64,000 nucleotides of DNA, from positions 1-64,000 of the forward strand of contig NZ_BJKK01000014.1 in the NCBI RefSeq assembly GCF_006538325.1, written 5' to 3'. Positions within the stretch are counted from its first letter, which is position 1, and each line of letters begins with the position of its first letter. Made by a program: the position numbers and the translations under genes. The notes under the pieces were generated by a model, which worked only from the letters and a program-made list of their open reading frames with translations, did no database searches and was not told the origin of the DNA. Positions 51,933 through 60,937 of this stretch are shown one piece after another. Source of the stretch: Alteromonas sp. KUL42 (GTDB lineage: Bacteria > Pseudomonadota > Gammaproteobacteria > Enterobacterales > Alteromonadaceae).

Positions 51933-53111
51933 ATGGTTGTGGCTTTGGATTCTGCGCCTTATTTACTTAAAAACGAACGCACTGAACTTACCGATAATCG
52001 TTCAGATAACGAAAGAAATATCCTTAACCTTATTCGTCAACATAAGGCTCTACCAAAAGCGACATTGTCAAAATTGACTGGGCTTTCTGCACAATCTGCT
52101 ACCGTTATTATTAAAAAGCTTGAAGCAAGTGGGCTGGTAAAACCTTTAGCACCAATTAAAGGCGGTATTGGCCAACCTAAGATCCCTTTTGGGCTGAACC
52201 CAGAAGGCGCGTTTGGTATAGGGCTTAAAGTTGGGCGACGCAACTATGAGATGACCCTAATCGATCTTGAGGGTAATGTCAGAGCCACGCGTTATGAAAG
52301 TGTTTCTTACCCCACAACGGCAGGGTTCCTCACCTTTGCAAGTAATGCGTTTCACGAAATAGTGAAGTCGCTAAATGATATACAACGACTACGCATTAGG
52401 GGTGTGGGTGTAGCGATGCCCTTCGCTATATGGAATTGGCCAATTGAAACTGGTGCACCCGAAGCCACGTTAGCCCAGTGGCAACAATTTGATATTAAAT
52501 CCGAATTAGAGCGTGTTTTATCACTACCAGTGTTTGTAAAAAATGATACCGCTGCTGCATGCAGCGCAGAGATGACCTTTGGTAACTCCCAACAATGGGA
52601 GAACTATTTATACGTCTTTGTAGGCACCTTTCTTGGTGGCGCTGTGGTCATCAATAATTCGCTCCTTTCAGGTAGAACAGGTAATGCGGGTGCTATTGGC
52701 TCTTTGCCTTTTTTTGAAGGCCAGGAGCGAAAGCAGCTGATTAACCAATCTTCACTTTATTTATTAGAGCAAAGCCTTAATACAAAGGGTGAACAGGGTA
52801 AAAAGGTATATGACTCGACGTCACCCTGGCATTTTCACGAGGCGTCTATAATTGAGTGGGTAAGTGGTGCGGCGAAAGGGCTTGCCCATGCTGCTCAGTG
52901 CGCAATGAGCTTGCTCGATTTAGACGGGGTTATTGTCGATGGCGCCATACCACCAGAGATTAAAGAATCACTCATCGTCCAAACACAAGAAGCCATGTTT
53001 GCTTTAGATATGCGAGGCATTGCAAGCACCTCTATTTGCAGTGGCACAGTGGGTGCAAATGCACAATCTATAGGGAGTGCAATCCTGCCGCTTTTAGCTA
53101 ACTATTACTAG
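51933..53111 (+). CDS. ROK-family transcriptional regulator
   Basis: The ATG at 51933 gives 392 residues; a TTG three codons before is possible. The N-terminal 80 residues form a winged helix-turn-helix (LPKATLSKLTGLSAQSATVI then IKKLEASGLVKPL). The ROK sugar-kinase-like domain follows, with GVGVAMPF, VFVKNDTAAACSAEMTFGN and GTFLGGAVV. The cysteine-rich zinc motif usual in ROK proteins is missing: only GRTGNAGAIGSLPF is seen where it should be. The protein probably senses a sugar or sugar phosphate and controls the divergent kinase gene. Confidence 0.9.
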   Translation: MVVALDSAPYLLKNERTELTDNRSDNERNILNLIRQHKALPKATLSKLTGLSAQSATVIIKKLEASGLVKPLAPIKGGIGQPKIPFGLNPEGAFGIGLKVGRRNYEMTLIDLEGNVRATRYESVSYPTTAGFLTFASNAFHEIVKSLNDIQRLRIRGVGVAMPFAIWNWPIETGAPEATLAQWQQFDIKSELERVLSLPVFVKNDTAAACSAEMTFGNSQQWENYLYVFVGTFLGGAVVINNSLLSGRTGNAGAIGSLPFFEGQERKQLINQSSLYLLEQSLNTKGEQGKKVYDSTSPWHFHEASIIEWVSGAAKGLAHAAQCAMSLLDLDGVIVDGAIPPEIKESLIVQTQEAMFALDMRGIASTSICSGTVGANAQSIGSAILPLLANYY

Positions 53112-53195
53112 AGCATGTCGACCTATGTCCGCCTAACGTACGGCGGACGTAAAAACTATCTCAACACGCTCTATGCTTTGGGGTATTAATCGCCG

Positions 53196-53855
53196 CTAAC
53201 GGGTAACCACGTTTTTCGCACCTTTGATCAACGCTTCTTTATCAATTTTATTTGGTACTTCAACACCTCGACGCGCTGCAGGCCGCGCCTCTATACTGTT
53301 TTTCCAACGAATTAAGTTATCTAACCCATCAATACTCACACCAGACCATTCATAGGTTCTAACCCAACACCAATTCGCCATATCGGCAATGGAATAGTCA
53401 TCAACTAGGTATTCATGGTTCGCCAAATGCCCATCAAGTACAGTGAATAAACGGCGAACTTCGTTCTGATATCTGTCGATAGCAATTTGGATTTTCTCTT
53501 CCAAATAACGATGAAACACATTGGCTTGACCCATCATGGGCCCAACGCCTCCCATTTGAAACATCAACCACTGAATGACTTTGCTTCTCTCTTTTGCCGA
53601 TACGGGTAAAAACTGCCCCGTTTTTTCTGCCAGATAAATCATGATGGCGCCAGACTCAAACACAACATGATCATCTTCGTCCCGATCTACAATAACAGGG
53701 ATTCTTCCGTTGGGGTTCATCGCCAGAAACTCTGGGGTCTTTTGCTCCCCTTTCATCAAGTTGACGCTGTGCGCTGTGTAATCTAAACCCATTTCTTCTA
53801 GGGCTACCGACGCCTTCCAACCGTTTGGGGTTGCTGCAGTGTATAAATCTATCAT
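53196..53855 (-). CDS. Glutathione S-transferase family protein, YfcG-like
   Basis: The 219-residue protein starts [16 protein letters not shown], with the Thr-Pro-Asn motif used by Nu-class proteins such as E. coli YfcG for glutathione binding, and contains [11 protein letters not shown] and [14 protein letters not shown]. YfcG-like proteins act as glutathione-dependent disulfide reductases rather than classical transferases. Its start overlaps the stop of the other GST gene by one base. Confidence 0.9.
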   Translation of the reverse strand: MIDLYTAATPNGWKASVALEEMGLDYTAHSVNLMKGEQKTPEFLAMNPNGRIPVIVDRDEDDHVVFESGAIMIYLAEKTGQFLPVSAKERSKVIQWLMFQMGGVGPMMGQANVFHRYLEEKIQIAIDRYQNEVRRLFTVLDGHLANHEYLVDDYSIADMANWCWVRTYEWSGVSIDGLDNLIRWKNSIEARPAARRGVEVPNKIDKEALIKGAKNVVTR

Positions 53856-54463
53856 TAGGCTTTTGCACTCGCTCTGTTACTTACTGCCTTGTACCAACGG
53901 GCAAGGCTAGTTTGTTCTTCTTTTAGTCGAATATCTACAACACGGGCAAAATCAAGAGCACACAATGCAGTAATATCAGCAATACTAAACGTGTCGCCAG
54001 CAATAAACTCTTTTACTGCTAGTCGACGCTCTAAAATATTGAGGTATTTAGACGCGTTGATACCCGCTTCTTTTCCGTATTCAGGCACTGGAACCATGCG
54101 ATCTTTAAAATACCCGGTGGTGTGCTGAAAACACATGCCTACCTGCATCATGAAAGCGAATTCAACCTGTCGCTGCCACATAGAGATCGTAGCCTTTTCT
54201 ACGGGGGTTGTGCCCATCAATGGCGGCTCTGGCTGCAATGCTTCAAAGTATGTACAAATAGCATCAGTCTCAGCAATGCAAGTTCCATCATCTAGTTCAA
54301 GAATAGGGATCTTTCCAAGAGGATTTTTCGCTCGCATTTCAGCAGTCAGGTTTTCGCCTTTTTGGATATCAACTTGAACATAATCGACATCAATCCCCTT
54401 TTCGGCAAGAAACATGCGAACGCGTCGCGGGTTAGGGGCAGTCTTCGTTTCGTAAATTTTCAT
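53855..54463 (-). CDS. Glutathione S-transferase family protein
   Basis: The 202-residue protein has a thioredoxin-like N-terminal domain ([23 protein letters not shown], in parts: [42 protein letters not shown]) and an all-helical C-terminal domain with [18 protein letters not shown] serine/asparagine near the N terminus may replace the usual catalytic tyrosine or serine. The substrate is unknown. It is the first of two overlapping GST genes, which are likely cotranscribed. Confidence 0.88.
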   Translation of the reverse strand: MKIYETKTAPNPRRVRMFLAEKGIDVDYVQVDIQKGENLTAEMRAKNPLGKIPILELDDGTCIAETDAICTYFEALQPEPPLMGTTPVEKATISMWQRQVEFAFMMQVGMCFQHTTGYFKDRMVPVPEYGKEAGINASKYLNILERRLAVKEFIAGDTFSIADITALCALDFARVVDIRLKEEQTSLARWYKAVSNRASAKA

Positions 54464-54811
54464 ACTCTGTCGCTCTCCACAGGCAGTAAGCGTTTAATTA
54501 TTATTAAGCTAGATTAGTAATACATGCCAATGCATTCAAATCACTTACGATACCAGTAAGACTATTCAGTCGTTTTATGGTTATACCTCTGTGATTCATG
54601 TAGCTATGTGGCACTGATTTGGCACTACTTTTCTCTATGGTCGTTCAACAGATTGTTTGTAGGTTTCCTCCCGTACATGTGGCAGCTCTTCTTGGCTTTG
54701 ATAAAGTAAATAAGTTGTTAACATACATCACTGCATGTCACTATGACGCAATCTGATAAATAGAAAATCCATAACAAAAACAGCGAAACAATAATAATAA
54801 CTGAGGGAATT
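54464..54811. other. Divergent intergenic region, no gene
   Basis: These 348 AT-rich bases separate the GST pair (minus) from the DUF1080-GMC operon (plus). An imperfect inverted repeat, ACATACA at 54721-54727 and TGCATGT at 54732-54738, lies about 75 bases before the DUF1080 start and might be an operator. No ORF is supported. Confidence 0.45.
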
Positions 54812-55510
54812 ATGAAAGCGCTTACCACCATTGCGACACTCTTTCTGCTAAGTAGTGTCGTTACAACAACACTGGCACAGGACAATACACTGAGTACACA
54901 GGAAAAGGCCGAAGGCTGGAGTCTCCTGTTCGACGGTAAAACCATGTCTCATTGGCGCAACTTCAAACAACAAGGCCTCAACGACGGCTGGGTTATCGAT
55001 AGTGGTGCGATGAAACTGACCAAAGCGGGTGCGGGCGACATTATCACCAAAGACAAATACACCGATTTTGAATTCACTATTGATTGGAAGATTTCTGAGG
55101 GTGGCAACAGTGGCATTTTGCTGCTTGCTGACGAGCAAGGCGACCATGTGTACTCTCACGCGCCGGAGGTACAGATCCTCGATAACGAAAAAGCGCACGA
55201 CAATAAAATTGATACCCATTTGGCTGGTTCTCTTTACGACATGGTAGCGGTACATAAATCTGCGCAAAAGCCTGCGGGTGAATGGAATACTACACGAGTA
55301 CATTTAAAAGATGGGCTATTGCAGGTATGGCAAAACGACGTAATGACAACCAACCTAGTAATGGGTAGTTCAACTTGGAATAAGCTGGTAGCGGCCAGTA
55401 AATTTGCTACTTGGGATGGCTTTGGCGCGAACGAATCAGGGCATTTTGGCTTGCAGGATCACGGCAATGTAGTGTGGTTTAAGAACATTAAAGTGAGGGA
55501 GTTGAAGTAA
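54812..55510 (+). CDS. DUF1080 protein, putative periplasmic 3-keto-glycoside hydrolase
   Basis: The 232-residue protein has a signal peptide (MKALTTIATLFLLSSVVTTTLA shown as TTIATLFLLSSVVTTTLA) and a concanavalin-like beta-jelly-roll with the DUF1080 pattern: LFDGKTMSHWRNF, GWVIDSGAMKL, TDFEFTIDWKIS, NSGILLLADE, PEVQILDNEKAHD, HFGLQDHGNVVWFKNIKVREL. Characterised members hydrolyse 3-keto-disaccharides or 3-keto-glucosides. It is the first gene of an operon with a GMC dehydrogenase that could make the 3-keto substrate; the stop overlaps the next ATG (TAATG). The activity is inferred from family and context. Confidence 0.85.
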   Translation: MKALTTIATLFLLSSVVTTTLAQDNTLSTQEKAEGWSLLFDGKTMSHWRNFKQQGLNDGWVIDSGAMKLTKAGAGDIITKDKYTDFEFTIDWKISEGGNSGILLLADEQGDHVYSHAPEVQILDNEKAHDNKIDTHLAGSLYDMVAVHKSAQKPAGEWNTTRVHLKDGLLQVWQNDVMTTNLVMGSSTWNKLVAASKFATWDGFGANESGHFGLQDHGNVVWFKNIKVRELK

Positions 55511-57189
55511 TGGATGATTTTGATTACCACGCCGTTGTGGTTGGTTCAGGTGCCGGTGGTGCAATGGCTGCTTATGAGCTAACGCGCCAAGGCATAAAGG
55601 TTCTGCTGCTCGAAGCGGGACGAGATTACGACCCGAAAACTGAAACTCCCATGTTTAAGACCAATCATGAGGCACCACTACTAGGAAGCAGCAACAAGGA
55701 TAAGAATTTCGGTTTTTACGATGCAACTGTCGATGGCGGCTGGCAAGTACCGGATGAACCTTACACCACGGCAGAAGGTTCTGAATTCATGTGGTGGCGT
55801 GCCCGTATGCTCGGTGGTCGAACGAATCACTGGGGGCGTTACTCTTTGCGCTTTTCACATCATGACTTTAAAGGTAAAAGCCGTGATGGTTTGGGCGCAG
55901 ACTGGCCATTCGAATATGATGACATTGCCCCGTGGTATGATAAAACGGAAAAGCTTGTTGGTGTATGTGGCGCAAATACGGACCATGAAGACATGCCGCA
56001 CTCTGCGCCTGGCGTTTTACAAGAACCACCTAAGCCGCGGGTCACAGAATTATTAGTTGCTGCCGCTGCGGGAAAAGAAGGGATCCGTGCGGTTCCCATG
56101 CATCGTGCGGTGCTAACAAAGTCTCAAGATATTCGCCAAAAGTGCTTTTATGCCACGCCATGTGGTCACGGCTGTTCTATAGGTGCAGCATTTCAAACCA
56201 CCACATCACTGATCCCACTGGCTAAACAAACGGGTAATCTTAAAGTGATAACTGATGCCATGGTCAGAACCGTTGATACCGATAGCGATGGTCAGGTTAC
56301 AGGCCTTACTTATGTCGACAAAAACACAGGAAAAGACATCAAGTTATTATCGAAAGTGGTCATTCTGGCTGCCAGTTCTTGTGAATCGGCCCGTATTCTT
56401 CTGAATTCAAAAACGGATGTGCATCCAGCAGGCTTGGCAAACTCCAGTGGTCAGGTAGGTCGTAATTTGATGGATTCTACCGGTGCAGGTATTGGCGCAT
56501 ACATACCAGCGTTGCGTAACCGCCCTCGTTATAACGAAGATGGTCACACGGCCAATCACTTATTTATTCCTTGGTGGGGTCATGATGCGCAAGCCAAAGG
56601 CGAACTGGATTTCCCTCGAGGCTATCACTTTGAGATTGGCAGCGGCTTTCGCGAGCCAGGCTCTTGGGTTGCAGGTGACTTTCAAGGCTATGGGTTGTCG
56701 GTAAAAGAGGAAGCACGTGCTGCTTACGGTAGCTACATCAGTTTCGCGCTACGTGGCGAAATGCTACCTAATGACGACTGCTATATGGAAATTGATGACG
56801 AGGTGACTGATAAGTGGGGCATTCCGGTGGCCAAATTCCATTGGAAATTTTCAGAACATGAAATAAACCAAGTGAAACACGGCCTGGAAACAGCGAAAAA
56901 GATTTTCGCCAATATGGGCGCTGATGTAGGTGATCTGCCTGCCCCCGAAGATGCCATTCTTAAAGGTGGGCAGATTATTCATGAAGTCGGTGCCACACGT
57001 ATGGGAGAAGACCCAGCCGACTCGGTTACCAACCAATGGGGACAAACCTGGGATTGCCCTAACCTGTTTGTAATGGACGCCGGTACTTTTGCCTCTAATC
57101 CGCACAAGAACTGCACCCTGACCATATTAACTTTGGCTATGCGCAACGCCGATTGGTTAGCAGGGCAAATCAAACAAGGAGCGCTTTAA
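55510..57189 (+). CDS. GMC-family FAD oxidoreductase, probable periplasmic sugar (3-)dehydrogenase subunit
   Basis: The 559-residue protein has the FAD-binding motif VVGSGAGGAMAAYELTRQG, the second GMC signature region RMLGGRTNHWGRYS, and the C-terminal catalytic part with IHEVGATRMGEDP and NPHKNCTLTI. It has no signal peptide. Homologues in gluconate, sorbitol and glucoside-3 dehydrogenases are exported bound to a small Tat subunit, which is encoded immediately downstream. It probably oxidises a sugar and passes electrons to the respiratory chain; a cytochrome c partner is not in this operon. Confidence 0.9.
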   Translation: MDDFDYHAVVVGSGAGGAMAAYELTRQGIKVLLLEAGRDYDPKTETPMFKTNHEAPLLGSSNKDKNFGFYDATVDGGWQVPDEPYTTAEGSEFMWWRARMLGGRTNHWGRYSLRFSHHDFKGKSRDGLGADWPFEYDDIAPWYDKTEKLVGVCGANTDHEDMPHSAPGVLQEPPKPRVTELLVAAAAGKEGIRAVPMHRAVLTKSQDIRQKCFYATPCGHGCSIGAAFQTTTSLIPLAKQTGNLKVITDAMVRTVDTDSDGQVTGLTYVDKNTGKDIKLLSKVVILAASSCESARILLNSKTDVHPAGLANSSGQVGRNLMDSTGAGIGAYIPALRNRPRYNEDGHTANHLFIPWWGHDAQAKGELDFPRGYHFEIGSGFREPGSWVAGDFQGYGLSVKEEARAAYGSYISFALRGEMLPNDDCYMEIDDEVTDKWGIPVAKFHWKFSEHEINQVKHGLETAKKIFANMGADVGDLPAPEDAILKGGQIIHEVGATRMGEDPADSVTNQWGQTWDCPNLFVMDAGTFASNPHKNCTLTILTLAMRNADWLAGQIKQGAL

Positions 57190-57190
57190 G

Positions 57191-57946
57191 ATGAGTAACA
57201 ACAATCAACAGCGCATTTATGTACCACAGATGTCTCGCCGAGATTCCCTTAAATGGTTAGGCGCACTGGCCGCAACAACTGCGGTTCCAGGCTTGGTAGC
57301 ATGCTCTGATGCCGTACCGGTAAAACAAACCACTGGCACGATTACAGGTCACTGGCCAGAATTGAAACTTACGCCAATATCGGCAGCAGGTTATGGTACT
57401 GACCCGAATTTGATCATGCCACCTGCTACGCCTTGGCCACGCACGCTTACGACTGCGCAATTAGATACTGTAGCAGTGCTCTGCGACTGGATCATCCCAA
57501 GTGAAGGCAGTAATCCTTCAGCCACACAGGTTAAAGTACCTGATGTAATTGATGAGTGGGTTAGTGCACCTTACGATGGTCAGCAACGCGACAGAGAAAC
57601 TATTTTTCACCTTCTAGCATGGCTTGACGATGAAGCTAAATTACATGGCGCAAAAAGTTTTATTGCACTGACAGATGAAAAGCAGCAATCCATACTGGAC
57701 GCCATCGCCACTCGCGACGACAACATACAGGGGGCATATACTCGCCCTGCCGATGCATTTTCCCGTTACCGTGCATTAGTGTTGGCTGGATATTTCAGCT
57801 CGCCACAAGGCAGAAAGGATATTGGTTTTAAAGGTAACGTAGCCATTGGCGGCGATTACCCAGGGCCAAGCGAAGAAGCTAGGGCGCATATTAACAAGGT
57901 AATCGATGATCTTGGTTTAAGTGAGTACGCTTATCCAGATTATTGA
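57191..57946 (+). CDS. Gluconate 2-dehydrogenase subunit 3 family protein, Tat-exported
   Basis: The 251-residue protein has a twin-arginine signal (SRRDSLKWLGALAATTAVPG) ending at a possible lipobox LVAC, and the helical gluconate 2-dehydrogenase subunit 3 domain (LDTVAVLCDWIIPSEG, DEWVSAPYD, IFHLLAWLDDEAK, GYFSSPQGRKDIG). It acts as chaperone and Tat carrier for the preceding GMC subunit. AAGGAG precedes the ATG, one base after the preceding stop codon. A hairpin without U tract lies 29 bases downstream. Confidence 0.9.
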   Translation: MSNNNQQRIYVPQMSRRDSLKWLGALAATTAVPGLVACSDAVPVKQTTGTITGHWPELKLTPISAAGYGTDPNLIMPPATPWPRTLTTAQLDTVAVLCDWIIPSEGSNPSATQVKVPDVIDEWVSAPYDGQQRDRETIFHLLAWLDDEAKLHGAKSFIALTDEKQQSILDAIATRDDNIQGAYTRPADAFSRYRALVLAGYFSSPQGRKDIGFKGNVAIGGDYPGPSEEARAHINKVIDDLGLSEYAYPDY

Positions 57947-57974
57947 TTCTGAATCAAAAAACCCTGCTTGCTTT

Positions 57975-58012
57975 AAGTGCTCGCTTTATATGAAAGCTTA
58001 ATATGAGCACTT
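57975..58012 (+). repeat. Cruciform-like inverted repeat after the GMC operon
   Basis: AAGTGCTC (57975-57982) pairs with GAGCACTT (58005-58012), and a second 5-bp stem (GCTTT/AAAGC) forms inside. It lies 29 bases past the last gene of the operon, in terminator position but without a U tract. Confidence 0.5.
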
Positions 58013-58167
58013 CATTGTTCCTGCAGGTTTTTTTCACCTTTTTGACTATAGCCCACATGAACCGTCGCCACTTTCACCGTAGACCAAGTAAGGCCCGACA
58101 TTCGCGTACATTTCTGCGAGAGCTATAACTAAAACCAATTAGCAAAGGTCAGCACAATCTAAAAACC

Positions 58168-58920
58168 TCAGCGTTTTCGTGCGTAAGCTTGAATGTAGTT
58201 AACGGCAAGGCTCGATGTAGGTTTCCATTTTCCACTCAGCGGATTAAGTTTCAGCCCCTCTTCGTAGCACAATGAGAATTCGTCACCAACCCAATGATTA
58301 AGCGTTTGAGGTGTCACAAATTTTTTCCAATCATGGGTTCCTACAGGCAAATAACGCATCACGTATTCTGCGCCGACAATCGCGATAACAAAGCTTTTCA
58401 GGGTTTTATTTAAGGTAGCAAGGACAAGCAAGCCACCCGGTGCAACCAAAGCTTTGCAGTCTTCTATCAAACCCTGTTGATCAGGTACATGTTCCACCAC
58501 TTCTGCGTTTATAACTACATCAAACTGTTTACCTTCAGCCACCATTTCGCTAGATAGCATATGCCTGTAGTCTACATTTATATTTTGTTTTTCTGCATGA
58601 CGAGTAGCGACTTCTACGCTTACCGCACTGGCGTCTATACCTGTCACCTGCGCCCCCAATTGAGCAAGTGGCTCGCTAATCAAACCACCACCGCTGCCAA
58701 TATCAACAATAGAAAGTGTGTTATACCCATCCGTACTGTGATTAATACCAAAATGCCTATCTATTATGCTTTTGATAATACTCAATCGAGCTTGATTAAA
58801 GGCAAGTGCCGTTTTGTACTGGCCATTTGGGTCCCACCAGCTTTCTGCAAGTGCATCAAATCGAGCTACTTCTTCATTTGATACATTAAGCTTTGCCGAT
58901 TTGCGGCTTTTATCGAGCAT
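58168..58920 (-). CDS. ubiG: Ubiquinone O-methyltransferase UbiG
   Basis: UbiG performs both O-methylations of ubiquinone synthesis with S-adenosylmethionine. The 250-residue protein has the N-terminal FDALAESWWDPNGQYK, SAM motif I VDIGSGGGLISEPLAQLG, GIDAS, the EVVEHVPD post-II motif and THDWKKFVTP, all typical of UbiG. The usual Lys-Pro-Leu-His stretch after WWDPNG is replaced by KTALAFN, so a paralogue with a different acceptor is possible, though I favour UbiG. Confidence 0.85.
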   Translation of the reverse strand: MLDKSRKSAKLNVSNEEVARFDALAESWWDPNGQYKTALAFNQARLSIIKSIIDRHFGINHSTDGYNTLSIVDIGSGGGLISEPLAQLGAQVTGIDASAVSVEVATRHAEKQNINVDYRHMLSSEMVAEGKQFDVVINAEVVEHVPDQQGLIEDCKALVAPGGLLVLATLNKTLKSFVIAIVGAEYVMRYLPVGTHDWKKFVTPQTLNHWVGDEFSLCYEEGLKLNPLSGKWKPTSSLAVNYIQAYARKR

Positions 58921-59062
58921 CTGTTTTTATCTCCATTGCTTACACTGTGTGTCACAATTCGCTTTATATTCAAAGTGACGCCATGAAATACCGCAAAATA
59001 GTATTTATAACCTAAATATTGTTATTCTTAGATATATTACGTAGTCGTGGAGGTATTCGATT

Positions 59063-59422
59063 TTGGCCAATGCAAAAAATGTCTATGGACGTCCGCTTCA
59101 ATTATGCTGTGGTAATACAGGGTTCACACGAGAGGGCTTTTGTTATGTTCCCGATGCAGACATTGGCAACCATAGTGTATGCGCCGTTGTGACAGATGAA
59201 TTTCTACAGTTTTCGTTACGACAGGGAAATGACTTAATAACGCCATGGCCGAGTATGGAGTTTCCGGGGCTACTAGCAGGGGACAGGTGGTGCCTATGCG
59301 CAGCGCGTTGGCTACAAGCTTATGAAGCAGGCGTAGCGCCCAAGATACGCCTAGAGGCGACCCATGAAAAAGCGTTAGATATCATTCCGCTTGCCCTACT
59401 AGAAGAATACGCGGCTGATTAG
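59063..59422 (+). CDS. DUF2237 family protein
   Basis: The 119-residue protein starts at a TTG nine bases after a perfect GGAGG; no in-frame ATG or GTG offers a better start. It matches the DUF2237 pattern over its whole length: NVYGRPLQLCC, NTGFTREGFC, GNHSVCAVVTDEFLQFS, WPSMEFPGLLAGDRWCLC, ARWLQAYEAG and HEKALDIIPL. Four or five conserved cysteines suggest metal binding. The function is unknown. A hairpin overlaps its stop codon. Confidence 0.85.
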   Translation: MANAKNVYGRPLQLCCGNTGFTREGFCYVPDADIGNHSVCAVVTDEFLQFSLRQGNDLITPWPSMEFPGLLAGDRWCLCAARWLQAYEAGVAPKIRLEATHEKALDIIPLALLEEYAAD

Positions 59423-59471
59423 CCGCGCCAGTATATAATCGACGCGACTTTTTAGCACATACATCACATAT

Positions 59472-60902
59472 TTACTGTGGTGTGCGTATGACCATTAGAC
59501 GGGTTTCGGTCATATCTTCAATAGCATATCGAATACCTTCACGTCCTAGGCCTGAGTCTTTAACACCGCCATAGGGCATGTTGTCTACGCGCCAGCTTGG
59601 TACGTCGCCTATGACTACGCCACCAACGTCTAGCACGTCCCATGCTTTATGGGCTTTATAGATATCTCGCGTAAAGATACCCGCTTGTAAACCATAGCGG
59701 CTGTTGTTGACTTCTTCGAGGGCATCATCGTAGTTATCAAATGGCTCTAGGATGGATAAAGGCCCAAATGCTTCTTCGGCACTGGCATCACATTCCTTAG
59801 GTACATTTTCCATTACGGTGGCTTCTAGCATTGCGCCATCTCGCGTGCCACCACAAAGCACAGTCGCGCCCTGTTCTTTTGCCTCTTCAATCCATCCGTG
59901 CAAACGAGATGCTTCACTTTCAGATATCATTGGCCCAATAAACGTATCTTCATTGAACGGGTCGCCTGATACTAACGCACTGACTTTCTGTACATAACGT
60001 GTTTTAAAGGTATCGTAAATGCTGCGGTGCACCAACAAGCGCTGCACACTGATGCAACTTTGCCCTGATTGGTAATAGGCACCAACGATGGCACGCTCAA
60101 TAGCATCGTCGATATCAGCATCTTCATCGACAATACACGCAGCGTTTCCGCCTAGCTCGAGTACTACAGGCTTCTTGCCCGCTTTGGCTTTCAATGCCCA
60201 ACCTACATCCGGTGACCCTGTAAAGCTCAATAGTTTCAGTCTGTCATCGGTGGTAAATAAGTCGGCCCCATCTCGGCTGCAAGGCAATATAGAAAACGCA
60301 CCTTTAGGCAAATCAGTTTCAGCGAGGATCTCACCAATAATCAACGCGCCAATGGGGGTTCGTGATGCCGGTTTAAGCACAAATGTACACCCAGCAGCAA
60401 TCGCTGGTGCCACTTTGTGTGCGGCTAAATTAAGCGGGAAGTTGAAAGGTGAAATAAAAGAGCAAGGACCGATAGGCACCTTTTTCGTCATGCCCTGATA
60501 ACCTTTAGCCCGTGCTGAAATCTCTAAATTAACCACTTCACCATTAATACGCACCGATTCTTCAGCAGCAATTTTGAAGGTATCTATTAGACGACTCACT
60601 TCACCTTTGGCATCTTTGATTGGTTTACCCGCTTCTATACACAATGCGTGGGCAAGTTCATCTGCACGCTCTGTAAAGCGCTTAACACAATATTCCAATA
60701 CGGCTTGTCTCTCATACGGAGCCATCGCTGTCATCGCTGGCTGAGCTTGCTCCGCAGCGGCAATCGCTTTATCTATTGTTTCAGCATCAGCTACCGCCAC
60801 TCTTGTGGCAACTTCGCCTGTGTACTTGTTAGTAACATCAAGATCGGTATTGGCATAGTACGCTTCGCTGGCTAAGTAATAAGGATAGCTATCCTTTAAC
60901 AT
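59472..60902 (-). CDS. Aldehyde dehydrogenase (NAD(P)-dependent)
   Basis: The 476-residue protein has the aldehyde dehydrogenase fold with FISPFNFPLNLAAHKVAPA, KPASRTP, the catalytic Glu region VVLELGGNAA, the nucleophilic Cys in GQSCISVQR and the SEEAFGPLSILEP segment. Relatives oxidise lactaldehyde, succinate semialdehyde or phosphonoacetaldehyde. The substrate is unknown, but the acetolactate-synthase-like gene directly upstream (36 bases) suggests a shared pathway, perhaps one that makes or removes aldehydes or 2-oxoacids. AAGGAG precedes the ATG. Confidence 0.9.
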   Translation of the reverse strand: MLKDSYPYYLASEAYYANTDLDVTNKYTGEVATRVAVADAETIDKAIAAAEQAQPAMTAMAPYERQAVLEYCVKRFTERADELAHALCIEAGKPIKDAKGEVSRLIDTFKIAAEESVRINGEVVNLEISARAKGYQGMTKKVPIGPCSFISPFNFPLNLAAHKVAPAIAAGCTFVLKPASRTPIGALIIGEILAETDLPKGAFSILPCSRDGADLFTTDDRLKLLSFTGSPDVGWALKAKAGKKPVVLELGGNAACIVDEDADIDDAIERAIVGAYYQSGQSCISVQRLLVHRSIYDTFKTRYVQKVSALVSGDPFNEDTFIGPMISESEASRLHGWIEEAKEQGATVLCGGTRDGAMLEATVMENVPKECDASAEEAFGPLSILEPFDNYDDALEEVNNSRYGLQAGIFTRDIYKAHKAWDVLDVGGVVIGDVPSWRVDNMPYGGVKDSGLGREGIRYAIEDMTETRLMVIRTPQ

Positions 60903-60937
60903 AATTCGGCTCCTTTCAGTTGTCTTTGCATCTGTTT

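Noticed and set aside
53127..53148. GC-rich hairpin between the ROK and GST genes as a strong terminator
   Set aside because: The stem is 7 bp with no U tract on either strand. It may still end transcription but cannot be called.
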